Assembly (NCBI RefSeq): GCF_028858725.1
Contig: NC_084776.1
Coordinates: 6,200,001-6,264,000, forward strand
From: Colius striatus
Lineage: Eukaryota > Chordata > Aves > Coliiformes > Coliidae
Length of the DNA: 64,000 bases
Direction of reading: 5' to 3'
This document shows, in pieces, positions 35,701 to 46,207 of the stretch. The position numbers and the translations under genes are program-made. A model generated the notes under the pieces. It was given only the letters and a program-made list of their open reading frames with translations, was not told the DNA's origin and ran no database searches. Positions within the stretch are counted from its first letter, which is position 1. Every line of letters starts with the position of its first letter.

Positions 35701-37399
35701 CAATTCCTCCTTAAACTTCAGAATCAATAGAAAATATCTAACTGAACACTTAATTGAACAATGGTATTTGGTTAATAAGAGAAGCCCAGAAAGACAGTAA
35801 CAAGATCCTGAAAACTCACAATTTCCTCCTCACATGCACAGCTTACCTATATAGAGGCATTTTTCAAGCGAAGGTGGGGGGGACTTCATTGTACTTGCAA
35901 AATCTAAGGCAAGACAGATAGCTGTCCTTATCTTGTGCATTCCAAGACAAATTAAAACATGCATTAGCTACCTTTAAAACGACAGAGCTCTCATCTGAAA
36001 ACCTGAAATTCCCACCTCTGTGATTAAGATACAATTTAGAACAGCCAAAAGCAAGGATTTCCCCTTCTCCCAATTTAGTGATATCCCAAGAAAATGCTAA
36101 GGGCAAGGGAGGAACTACGTGGTTTTTTGGAGCTTAAACCACAGAAATTCCATCATATGGGTAATAAATAAACTATTGTAACTGTGACACTACTTTAAAA
36201 ACATACTCCATAACTCAAAAAATGTATCATAAAGGAGGAAAAAAGTATTGCAGCAGTGTTCATCCCTTCCAAAGCAGCAGCTATAGGAACTTTGTAACTG
36301 CCATTAATTTCTTGTGAAATAATTTACAACTATGACAGGTGTCACTGAAAGTCATTCATTAAAGCTCAATCATACCTGAGGAGAAACCTAATAACAATAT
36401 TACTACTAATAATAATAATGTTTTATTTATTGCAGAAAATTAATGAATCACCCCATTAACAAAAAACACACAAGTACTATTAAACAATAGTACTGTTTAG
36501 GTTAGCCTTCCTCCAGGAGCTGGGAACTCCTTTGAAGAGGTACTGAAAGAAGCAAGCCTTTCTCAGCAAAATCCCTAGATCAAAAAAAAGTGCTATAGTT
36601 TTCCCTTGTGTTACAACCTCCAGAAATTTTAAGTCACTATGTCTGTACCCGTCTGCTTCCTTCCTCAATACCACTCTCGGGAAGAGTTCCAGAGAACATT
36701 TGTCTTCCATACTACTAACATCTGTCTCATCTCCCAGTAGGCTTCTCATCAGACGAGCTGAATTCCACTATCACACACACTCCCTCCCCCCAGACCACCC
36801 CCATCATTATTTTTCATATTCCCCGCGGGAGATCTCGGCCACCCACGGGCCTCTCAGACACCTCCCGTTTGCGTTTATTGACACGCGTGGCGAACACGCC
36901 ACGCGAACACCTCTCCCCCCGCGCTGAAACCCAAACACAAGGCCTCTCTCCTCCCTCCCAGCAGCTCCAACAACCGCGCAAGCCCTTTCGCGCAGCTTTG
37001 CTATGGCGGGATCCTCCTCCCTCCCGGACACTCGGTTCCTCCTCCTCAGGCTCAGCGAGGTTCCCGCGCAGTGGCCCGGGCCCGGCCCGCCCCGCCGCCA
37101 TGCAGCAGCCCCGGGCTCCGCCCGAGCGTCCCGGCCCACGCTCCTACCGGCACCTCATCCCTTCCCCCCGCCCCTGCTGCTGCCCCTGGGCCGGGAGAAG
37201 CCGTAAGCCCGCACCCGCGGTCCATGTCGCGACGACAAAACCCCGGCCCTGCGAGGGGGATGGGGCGGAGGGAGGGGAGAGGCGGCTCCGCTTCACTCAC
37301 GCTCTCATGGTCCCACCGCACGTTGCTGCGCTTCTCATCCGGGGCCAGGTTTCTATCCCGGCCCATAAGCTCATCTAGGAGCTGGGCGGCCGATATCAT
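20751..37399 (-). CDS. LUC7L3: LUC7L3 (CROP/Luc7A) splicing factor
   Basis: LUC7-family protein associated with U1 snRNP, nuclear, acting in 5' splice-site selection. Ten coding exons in transcript order: 37301-37399, 30794-30860, 29762-29801, 29387-29531, 28093-28167, 27899-28003, 26965-27126, 26473-26756, 25778-25938 and 20751-20911. They sum to 1299 nt, or 432 aa, the same length as the human protein. The start MISAAQLLDELMGRD is the family start; an in-frame ATG at 37540 is not used by the family. Exons 2-3 give the first zinc finger (CKYYLCGFCPAELF then CEKIH), exons 4-6 a helical/coiled-coil region, exon 7 the second finger (CEVCGAFLIVG with DHLMGKQH), and exons 8-9 a long Arg/Glu stretch and RS-type domain. 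Exon 10 encodes the acidic/serine tail ending GDTQSN. All splice sites are GT/AG and no lesion is seen. It diverges from ANKRD40 and converges on ANKRD40CL. Confidence 0.97.
20912..25777 (-). other. LUC7L3 intron 9 (4.9 kb)
   Basis: AT-rich intron between the RS-domain exon and the last coding exon. No known repeat family was recognised. A distinctly GC-richer island lies at about 22185-22555, with CpGs and C-runs, and includes a possible cryptic exon (see findings). Elsewhere only short A/T runs are seen. Confidence 0.6.
26449..26467 (-). repeat. (UG)9 repeat at the LUC7L3 exon 8 donor
   Basis: On the plus strand this is (AC)n. In the transcript it is a UG repeat beginning about five nucleotides after the exon 8 boundary (CAG|GTATATGTGTG...). 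UG repeats are binding sites for TDP-43 and CELF-type proteins, so the position could affect use of this splice site. Confidence 0.9.
30861..37300 (-). other. LUC7L3 intron 1 (6.4 kb)
   Basis: Largest intron of the gene, AT-rich. No coding exon or recognised repeat family was found. Short open frames throughout lack acceptor/donor support or family resemblance. A moderately less AT-rich patch lies at about 33100-33450, without further interpretation. Confidence 0.55.
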
Positions 37400-37790
37400 C
37401 GTGTCCTCCTGGCCGAATCCTCCCCTCGCCAAACACCAGCTCCTCCGCCGCCGTCGCCTCTCCTCCCCGACCGATCGTCCGCGCCGCCGCTCAGAGTGAC
37501 AGAGACAAAATGGCGACGCGGCTCCTCGCCCTGCCCACAATGCACCGCGCGCCTCCTAACCGCCTCTGGGGCCTGGCGGGGCGCGGGCCGAGCCCGCCGG
37601 CGGCCCCGAGCGGGGGGGAGCGGCGGCAACGGGCTCCTCGGCCGCTACGGGAGCCGGCTCGGCGTGCCGGCCGGCCGGCGGGCACGGGCACCGGCACGGG
37701 CACCGGTACGGTCTGGCTCCCCTGCCTGGGGTGCGCGGCCACGCGCGGTCGCCGTCAGGCCCGAGTGGTCTCCCGAGGAGACACCCCCAC
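36815..37790 (-). promoter_or_regulatory. CpG-island promoter of LUC7L3
   Basis: CpG-dense block covering LUC7L3 exon 1, its 5' leader and upstream DNA. It contains an 18-bp match to the ZNF143/Staf consensus (37532-37549) and a YY1-type AAAATGGCG (37507-37515). Transcription probably starts near 37500-37560. There is no TATA box. The short GGCACC/GGCACGG repeats near 37680-37710 are GC-rich low complexity. Confidence 0.8.
37532..37549 (+). promoter_or_regulatory. Putative ZNF143/Staf binding site
   Basis: The sequence TGCCCACAATGCACCGCG matches the published Staf/ZNF143 consensus YYCCCANNATGCMYYRCR at 17 of 18 positions by eye. It lies about 135 bp upstream of the LUC7L3 start codon inside the CpG island, a typical location for such sites at vertebrate housekeeping promoters. 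Binding is inferred from motif only. Confidence 0.6.
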
Positions 37791-38919
37791 CGGGAAATAA
37801 TGCCCCGGAGAAACAGGCCACGGGCAGCAGCCAGGGGGTTATAGCGGTGGTCTCTGCTCCCCAGCAGAGTAAAGGCACCCAAACCATCCCTGGCTCACTG
37901 ACCAGCCCCCGAGTGCCTCCAGCCATGGGCATTCCCTGACAAAGTCCCTCACACCTAACCTAAGTCTTACATTCTGATCTTAGAACTGCTTATGCTCAGC
38001 AAGTTGGGTTTTTTCCTTTCTAGATGTGACTTTGTCCCTCATCTTTACTGACTTTTCACATGCCAATTTTCAACTGTTCCCCAATTTCTCAAAGTCGTTT
38101 TGAACATCCCAAAAGCGTGAAATTAAATTATGTCTTTTTGAAGGGCTTCAAGTCTGTATCTGTGCTGATCCTGGCAAACCCACAAGACCAGAGCAGCCTT
38201 GCTCAGAATCACCCAGCACAAATGTGTATAATATCACTGAGAGCCAGTGTTACCTGCGGAGTTTCCTTCCAGAAGTCCATCCGTAACAGACGTTATGCAG
38301 TACCGTAAGGCACCATGAAATTACTTCAAGCATTGTAATTTGGTGATGATTTAACAGCCCGCTGGAACTGTTGGAAGGGTGTCATTGGAATCAGTGCAAC
38401 ACAGCTTGTATGAATTTTCAGTGTGAATATCCTGCAGCCTAGGGTTTGGGGGTGGGATGGGAGGCAGGTGTTTCCTTTAGAAAATTAGGCGAAACAGGCA
38501 CCTTTCAGCTTCTTTGTATCGCTCCAGTTGCATCAAGAGAGCAAACAGGTACGCTGGAGCCTCACCACTGCAGATTTCCCTGGCTTGCTTGCACAGAGCA
38601 GATTGGAATAGAAATGGCTAGCTGCCAGGCTGGAGCTTGAAATGATGCTTTTGACTTTTCATAGTTGTGAACTGTTTACCAGCTGTTCTCTCTCCCATAA
38701 CTTGGTTTAGGACAAACCCACAACGACCAAACCCAGCTTTTCAATACACTGCATGCCACAGGAATTACCTGTGACCCTTCCAGACGATTTGCAGGCAGAT
38801 GTTGATTTTAGGAGGTGGGAAGATTGATTGATTGACCCTTTTTTTTTGCTGAGGATGCACAAACATGACAAGAATTTCCCGGACGGAACAACTGCATGAC
38901 TCTTGAGCCCCAAGAACAA
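37791..38919. other. Spacer between divergent LUC7L3 and ANKRD40 promoters
   Basis: About 1.1 kb of ordinary composition between two CpG islands. No exon, repeat family or RNA gene was recognised. Confidence 0.55.
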
Positions 38920-39400
38920 ACATCAGGGCCGGGGACGGTGCATTATGCAATCCTGTGCGTATCAAACAATACCCGGGACGGCTGCCGGTGCCAGCCGGGG
39001 CAGCGCAGCCGGCGCGGCCGCGAGCCGGAACTCGATGCCGGGGCCGGGGTTGTCACCGGGAATCGGGTCCCCCGGAGGCCCGGAGCGCTGCGGGAGTGAC
39101 ACCGGCAGCCGGAGCCGCCGGGGCCGCGGCCGCCGCTCTGCCCCGGGGCCGGTCGGTGTGTGGGGCCGCGACGGGCCCCGGGCGGGGGGCGGCGGCGCGA
39201 TGGCGGCTCCGGGCGCCGAGCGGGAGCTGGCGGAGCGGCTGCGGGAGGCGGCGGCGCTGGGCGATGCGGAGGAGGTGCGGCGGCTGGTGGAGATGGGGGT
39301 CAGCCTCAACTCCCAGAACGAAGTCAACGGCTGGTAAGGCTCCGTCCCGGGCCGGCAACTGCGGCTTTCCCGGGGCTGACACGGCCCTGAGTCCACTCAC
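38920..39400 (+). promoter_or_regulatory. CpG-island promoter of ANKRD40
   Basis: GC- and CpG-rich block around exon 1. A C/EBP or PAR-bZIP-like TTATGCAAT lies at 38943-38951 near its upstream edge. The ATG at 39200 has a good Kozak context (GCGATGG). There is no TATA box. Confidence 0.7.
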
Positions 39401-40407
39401 ATGAAAGACTAATTAGTTTGAGCTGATGAGTGTTTGAACGCTGCCACACCTGCACAGCGTGCCCAAGGAGGCCACATGGCATCGTGGCTTGTATCAGACA
39501 TAGTGTGGCCAGGGCAGTGGTTGTCCTGCTGGCCTCGGTGCTGATGAGGCCACACTTTAAGCGCTGTGTTCAGTGTTGGGCCCCTCACTGCAAGAAAGAC
39601 ACTGAGGGGCTGGAGCGTGTCCAGGGATGGGCACCAGAGCTGGGGAAGGTGATGGAGAACAAGTCTGATGGGGAGCAGCTGAGGGAATGGGGGTGTTCAG
39701 CCTGGAAAAGAGGAGGCTGAGGGAAGACATGAGCACTCTAACACCCTGACAGGAGGGTGTAGTGAGGTGGGGATCAATCTTTTCTCCTCAGTAATGAATA
39801 ACAGGACAAGAGGAAATGGGCTCAAGCTTCCCCTGGGGAGGTTTAGATTGAAGCTGAGGAAGAACTTTTTCCCTGAGAGGGGTGTCAGCCCCTGTCCCAG
39901 GCTGCCCAGGGAGCTGGGGGAGTGCCCAGCCCTGGAGCTGTTGCAAAACCATGGAGCTGTTGCAAAGCCATGGAGCTGAGGTGCTGAGGGCCATGGGTTA
40001 GTGGTGGGCTTGGCAGGGTGAGGGGAGGGCTGGGACTCCATGAGCTTAAAGGTCTTTTCCAACTGAAATGATTCTATGTACACAGAATGAAATTAAAAGG
40101 TCAATCTGCTGCCAGACACAGGTACTTCTTTTCCAAAGTGGAAAAAACACTGTGCTTCACCATTAACCACGTCCTCTCCCCAGCTCCTGCCTGGATCCTG
40201 TGCACTGCTTCTGCAGGTCACTGCGGTGTTGCTTTATATTACCCTTTTGGGGTTTTTTTTGAATGCTGGCACCCTGCTGCCAGGCAGAACACAAACCTCA
40301 GCTAGCCAGAAACATTTTCCATTATCTCCTAAATCAGGTTTGAAAACGACTTTCCCTTTCAAGCAGGGAACTCACAAGCTGTTTCTGTGATATATATATA
40401 TCACATA

Positions 40408-40443
<36 letters not shown>

Positions 40444-43400
40444 AACACTTGAGGTTTGAGGTTTGACATCTCATTCAGATACCACCTGATGACACCAAAG
40501 CCGAGAGTTTCCTGTAACAGACACTTGTACAAGTGGGATTCGACACCTACACACAAAATGTAATTTGAATGAGGATTTACAGGGAATGCTCAGGCATTTT
40601 TTGAAGATTGTTTTCCCTAAGTTCATTTCAGCCTGTATTTACTGTGCTGGCTGGTGCTTGGAGTTGTAATTAAAAATAGGAAGAATAAAATTAGGAGAAG
40701 AGCTAGACTGGTAAAGATGAAAGCTCAATCAGCATTTTTGAGAAGCGTGGGACACTTGCAACTCGAGGTTCAAAGTGTGGGGATTAAAATTAGAAGTTGT
40801 AAAAACGTTAAGAGAACTGATTCATAAGATGCTGAGTTAACTCTGTGTAAGATAAACAGCTGCTTGTCATCCAACTGAGTTTGTGTCTAAAACTAGAATT
40901 GCTGAAAGAAATCTGTTCTAAAATGATGTGTTTTTTCTAATAATGATGTGGTCGTGTTTAACTAGCACTAAATGGATCTGCACTGCATTTTAGTTGGCTT
41001 GTAAAGTTTCAATTTCTCCAATGACATCTCTCTGACACTAAGAGGTGCTGTTTACCTACATTCTGCTGTGTTTGGTGCCTGGGTAGCTGGTACCTGTCTG
41101 CATGAGACCGTGTGAGAAGGTCAGGCTGGTCCCCAGAGGAGGCTCTTGAGCCTGACATCCCTTGTCCACATGCAAAACCTTACACAAGAATATTTAAAAA
41201 GAACAGGATTTTATATATAAAGCTGGGAGTTAAGACACAACTTTGCAGTCCAATGACTGTGTCTTTCAAAGAAACAAAGCACAAAAAGCTTTTTGGAGCT
41301 GGGCTTCCAACTGAAACTGATTTCCTTTGTAAGTTTGTTATTTATCTCTACTTTGGTTTATTTAATTATTGAAAAACAAACTTGGAGAAGGATTTTGCTC
41401 ATTTCTCCAAAGTTTCCCTCAACTGGAGCTGGAGAATTAAAAGATAAAAGCTAGAGAAAGGTCAAACATCATTAGAAGCTGTGATAGGGAAGAATGGGAA
41501 GACTGTACAGTGAGTTATAGTGTAAGTCTACTGAGTCCCTAATGCTAAGCTCTAACTAAGCTAAGTAGCTTTTGGGATGTTTCTTTATTAGTTTCTCTGG
41601 GTCAGCAGCTGCAAATAGTAATTTTTTAAAGATAGAAAAGTAGTTAATTCTGCACAAAAATGCACAAAGCTTTGGCATTGCTGGTGTGGCAAATAGCAGC
41701 TGGGCAAGGAATTGTGCTTATAAACTGCTTACAATATGTTAAACATCACTTAGTGCAAGTCCAAAAAGTGCAAGTCATTGTGCTGACAGCTTCAATTAAA
41801 GTGTGAAAACGGGATCCTAGGGAAGTGTCCCTATTAGCTCAGAAATACTCAGACAAATATTTCAAGTATAATTCCTTCAAGGGTTCAAATAGCATACACA
41901 AATATTTTTATATCTTTTCCAGATAAGTTAGTAGCCTAAGAAATGACAAATGGAAAAGATCTTGTAAAAATACCACTATGGTAACCCGGATCAAGAGCAT
42001 TAGAGCAAGGAAAAACTCCATCAGCAGGTGTCACTGCAGGCTCCAAACCCAGTGCAAACTTCCAAGGAAGACTGCAATTAAAGCCATTTCTATGTTACAC
42101 GTGCATTAGGTCACGTTCTTCTCCTGTGCAGCAAGAATGAGTGGAAATGAATCTGCTGTCATTTAGGATTTCAGTCACTGTTAACATTTTCCACACTGTA
42201 GGACTTGTTTGCACTGGGCATGTAAACGGAACCACGCTGCAGTGGTGGCTTACCTGCTGCATGCCGGCGCTGACAGGGACATCCTCACCAAGAAAGGAGA
42301 GAGCCCGGCCCAGTTAACCTCGAAGAGAGAGATACGGGAGCTGCTGGGAGGTAAAACTGTTGGCTCTGTGAGGTGATAAGATGTTATCCTCAGAGACTGC
42401 AGTGAAAGGCTGTTGAAAGCACACACAGTCTCATCTTTACTTTGCATGCAAAGATACCGTGTTTGGGTTTTACTAACAACTGTGACCTGATTTCTACAGC
42501 GTTTGCTTGGTAAGAATTCAGGGTTTAAGAGGATTACCACCCAATTCCACTCCCAGCTAGCCAAACTTTTTTTTTTTCTAAAGACTGAAAAATTAAAAAA
42601 GTATTTGGGAAAAATACCCTGATTGAATCAGTGACACAGAGATGCAGCTTCCTGTTGTCACAAGGTCAACAGGAGAAAATCTCTCAGATCCTAGGAAGCC
42701 TTTATATGAGCAAGACCTACTTTTCTTGATGTTCTGTGGAGCTCAGATATTGTGTTGAATAAATGGAAAATTAGCAGCTCAGAGGAACAGCTCATTAAAG
42801 AGCATTTTTATCGTGTTCTGTAACTGTTGGAGCAGAGCAGGCTTTGCTGCTAGAGGTGATAAGTAATTTGAAATGTGGTCGATTAACAACCTTTTTCCTC
42901 CCCCTTGTATTCCCTTGTCTGTTTTTGTTTTCATTCTTGTCTCCCAGCTGTTGAATTGGTAATGGTGCAGCTCTCCCAGTACTGCATGTTCTTTTCCCTT
43001 TATCCTCTGCCTTAATATCGAACAACACATTACCCTTTGTTTTTCATTGCCTTATACATTATGAAGACACTGGCATTATACCACCAGAGACCACGTTACA
43101 ACACGCTGGCTATGGATCAAACCAAGCCAAACCAAACATATTGCAGTCTTTGGAAGGAAATAGGACCCCCAGAATTACTAGAGCCAGACCCTGCTTTTGT
43201 GTTTACTGTATTGCAACACCTGAGCAGGGCTCTGTTTACTGTAGGGAATAAGAGAATAAAGGTGTAGTGCTTTTTTTCATCCTGTGATGTTTTTAACACT
43301 CTGCTCCCTCCCAACTAAAAAAAAAACCAAAACAGAACCCCCACACAGCAATACTTTCCCCCCCCCCTTTAATTCAGTCACAGAGAATGTTGTTTTGTTT

Positions 43401-46207
43401 GTTTTACAGTGAAAGATGACGACCTCCCAGACTTAAAGACAGATTCAGATCTGCCAATCATCCCTAACTATCTGGCTAACCCACCTTTCCCGTATGTTTA
43501 TAACACCACGAGTAGCAGCATTCCAGATCCCTCCCTGAATGGGAGTATCTCACACTCACAGTCACAAGACACCGACTCTTCATCCTTAGCCGACGTGGAG
43601 CCTTATGCCCGTGTGCCATCGCAGCAGGGCCATGCTGCTGCCCAGCCATTTGCTGAGGGAGGGGTGTCCTCGATCTCCAGAGGGCTGCCTGTGCCCCCGT
43701 GCTCCAAACCCCTCCTTCAGAGGGGCCCAGTGTACCAGGGAGCTGTGTCGTGGAGCAGAGGTGCCCCTTCGCCAGCTGGATCAAATCAGCCCATACCTCA
43801 GCAAGAGAACGGCTCCTGCACAGGGCCTGTGCCAGCCTTTCAGCCCCTTTTCTTCACAGGAGCTTTTCCACTTAATATGCAAGGTAACAGCAAAAGGCTT
43901 TTCTCACTTTCCTGTTTTAAGATGTCTTAGAACTGTCTTGGACAGTGGAAACAGACTCCTCAGAGTTACATGGATTCACAGCACTTCTAGAGATTTTGAG
44001 GTTTCCATGCTTAGGCTTTCAGGGAACATTTGAAGGGAATTAGAGAGGCAGATATCCTGTTTCTGCTGGAACTGTTATTAAAATATTGATGAAAACATTT
44101 GCTATTTGTCTCAAATGCTATAAAAGCATAGAGAGACCAGGATAACCTAATTCTCTAAATAGAATCCTCCAAGGTTCAAATAAAGAGTGTGAGTACACAG
44201 CCAGTGAGCTGAAGAGAGACGCTCACAAGGCTCAATCTGCAGACCTGAGTCTTGAGGTGAACTGTGACATGGTTTGCAGGTGAATTTTACCTACCCAAAG
44301 AGGGAAATCTGAAATTTCAGTTCAGAATACCATTCTTGAAATAAAAGGAATTCTGAATCTGTCAATTAGCAGTGGGAAGTTAATTGAAGAGCAAAAGAAC
44401 TAAAAAAACACATGAAAGCAATCTTGGATTGCTCAGGTCATTGATAATCAGCATAAGCTGCTTTTACATTAGCTTAAGTCCAGTAAAACAAGTGTACTTG
44501 CAAAGGTGCAAGGCACTCTATTAGATATGTAATGGTTTTTTTCTTCACATAGCTTGATGAAAGTCAATCTCATGAAAATTGTGGCCACACAAGTCCAGTT
44601 GTTTGCTTTCTGAGGATTCTTGTGTTGTTACAAAGGATAAAACATCATTAATAGAGCATAGACATGTTTGGAAGTTACTGTAGAAATATCTTTTCTAATA
44701 CTTTTATACATCTGCCTATTAATGTGCCTTTAATTTCTAACAGAACTGGTGCTTAAAGTTAGAATACAAAACCCTAATCTTAAAGAAAATGACTTCATTG
44801 AAATTGAACTGGACAGACAAGAACTGACCTATAAGGAACTGCTCCGAGTGAGTTGCCGTGAGCTGGGTGTTAACCCTGAGCACGTACAGAAGATCAGGAA
44901 ATTACCAAATACGATGTTAAGAAAGGTAAGGACTCGTGGTTTTGAAGTGCAGTAACTTATTGAAAAGGTTGTTAGGTTACCTGCATCTTGATAAACCTCC
45001 AGCTGTGAGCACCTGGCACTTATTTGTTTTGTTGAGTAAAAACTTCTCAAGTTTCTTGCTCATGTCCTTTCACAAACATTTAGTGTTGAGCCCAGTTAAT
45101 ACCTGATTTCTCTGCTACATTCTTAACTTCAACACGATGCCACTCCACTGTGACCTCTCATCAGCACTGAAGAGGCCTGCAAGTACTCAGCTGAGCCTTG
45201 CTAGTTCAGTTAGGACTATGTGCAGTCCTTTCCAAAACCAGTTTCAGGAGTTCTGAGTGCAGGTCTTTTCACTTCAGTACCGTTACCTTTGCAGCCAACA
45301 CAAAAGGTTGCTGACCTGTTTCACTGATTCACCGCTGACCGACCTTTCGCTCTCAGATCCCTCTAGAGAATGATTGGCGTCAGTCGAGGAGCTAATCTGA
45401 TTAGTACGAGATTAATAGACTTCACTGTGCTGCATCTTCACTGACTGTAAGATGATTTTGACTTTGCTAGTCAAAAAAAAGACATAAGCAGTTGTCACTT
45501 GCCAACTTAGGTGGTTGTTGAAAGGACTGGTTTTATTTCCAGCTCTAATTACTTCAGGCTCTCTGGGTAAGACTGCAGGACACTTATTGTTCCTTGAGGT
45601 GATACAGAACTAATTCTATTTAATGGTGTTCAGCAGCACTGCTGTAGGGGATCAGAGCTCCAGCATGTACTGTGAGAGGGAGTCTCTAAAGATCCTCCCA
45701 AAGCCAGCTGGGCAATGGTGGTGCTCTAGAGCTGTGTGTGGGACCTTCCTGGGCAGAGGCAAGAATCAGTTCATGAGCTAAGAATAACCAAGGGGAAAAA
45801 GAATAAAAAAATCAAGATGAGTTGGGAGTGACACACAGTAGATCTTTACAAATATGATTCCACTCACCATCAGTGTGGCATTCCTTCTAAAAACAGACTG
45901 TAATCCCTGAATAAACAGAAAATGCAACTGGATGTCTGCTTTCCAGTATAGTCATATTTATGGACAAATACATTCCTTGTGATAGTGTGAGCTTTTTATT
46001 TTGACTTACCTCTGCAAAACTGAACAGATGGTTTATCACCTAACATCTTCTTGTATTTATTTAAAGGACAAAGATGTTGCAAGGCTACAGGATTTCCAAG
46101 AACTGGAGCTTGTTCTAACAGTAAGCGACAAAAACTTCTTTTTCAGAGTGCCAACACTTTCTGAGCGGAGTGGTTATAACAAGAAGGCATCAGAACTTAC
46201 CTACTAA
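39200..46207 (+). CDS. ANKRD40: ANKRD40, ankyrin repeat domain protein 40
   Basis: Five exons: 39200-39333, 42202-42350, 43410-43883, 44744-44925 and 46067-46207, giving 359 aa against 368 in human. Residues 1-45 (exon 1) contain LREAAALGD and NSQNEVNGW. Exon 2 gives the ankyrin core TCLHWACKRNH and LLHAGADRDIL. Exon 3 encodes an acidic start (VKDDDLPDL), IPNYLANPPFPYVY, a Ser/Pro-rich middle and AFQPLFFTGAFPLNMQ. Exons 4-5 give the C-terminal domain (NDFIEIELDRQELTY, KLPNTMLRK, DKDVARLQDFQELELVL, ending ELTY). The tryptophan codon is split TG|G at the first junction, exactly as in the paralog at 10765. The human acidic Asp-run is shorter here. It lies between LUC7L3 and ABCC3, as in human. 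Ankyrin repeats imply protein binding; the precise function is not established. In-frame upstream ATGs near 38903 are not supported by the paralog. Confidence 0.95.
39476..40078 (+). mobile_element. CR1 LINE 3' fragment in ANKRD40 intron 1
   Basis: Sense CR1 tail running from TGGCATCGTGGCTTGTATCAG through GGGGCTGGAGCGTGTCC and CAAGTCTGATGGGGAG to the terminus TTTTCCAACTGAAATGATTCTATG. It is 5' truncated and contains a short internal duplication (CATGGAGCTGTTGCAAA near 39950-39972). It belongs to the same family as the copies at 6071 and 13361. Confidence 0.93.
40389..40443. repeat. TA/TG compound microsatellite
   Basis: (TA)n, then CACATA, then (TG) about 13 and (TA)n again, in ANKRD40 intron 1 about 300 bp past the CR1 terminus. 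Alternating purine-pyrimidine sequence of this kind is often length-polymorphic. Confidence 0.95.
40444..42201 (+). other. Rest of ANKRD40 intron 1
   Basis: AT-rich sequence with no recognised repeat or exon up to the exon 2 acceptor. Confidence 0.6.

Noticed and set aside
37400-37540. In-frame upstream ATG at 37540 extending LUC7L3 by 47 residues
   Set aside because: The family start is MISAAQLLDEL. The extension is compositionally CpG-island leader, and 37540 lies within the likely promoter motif.
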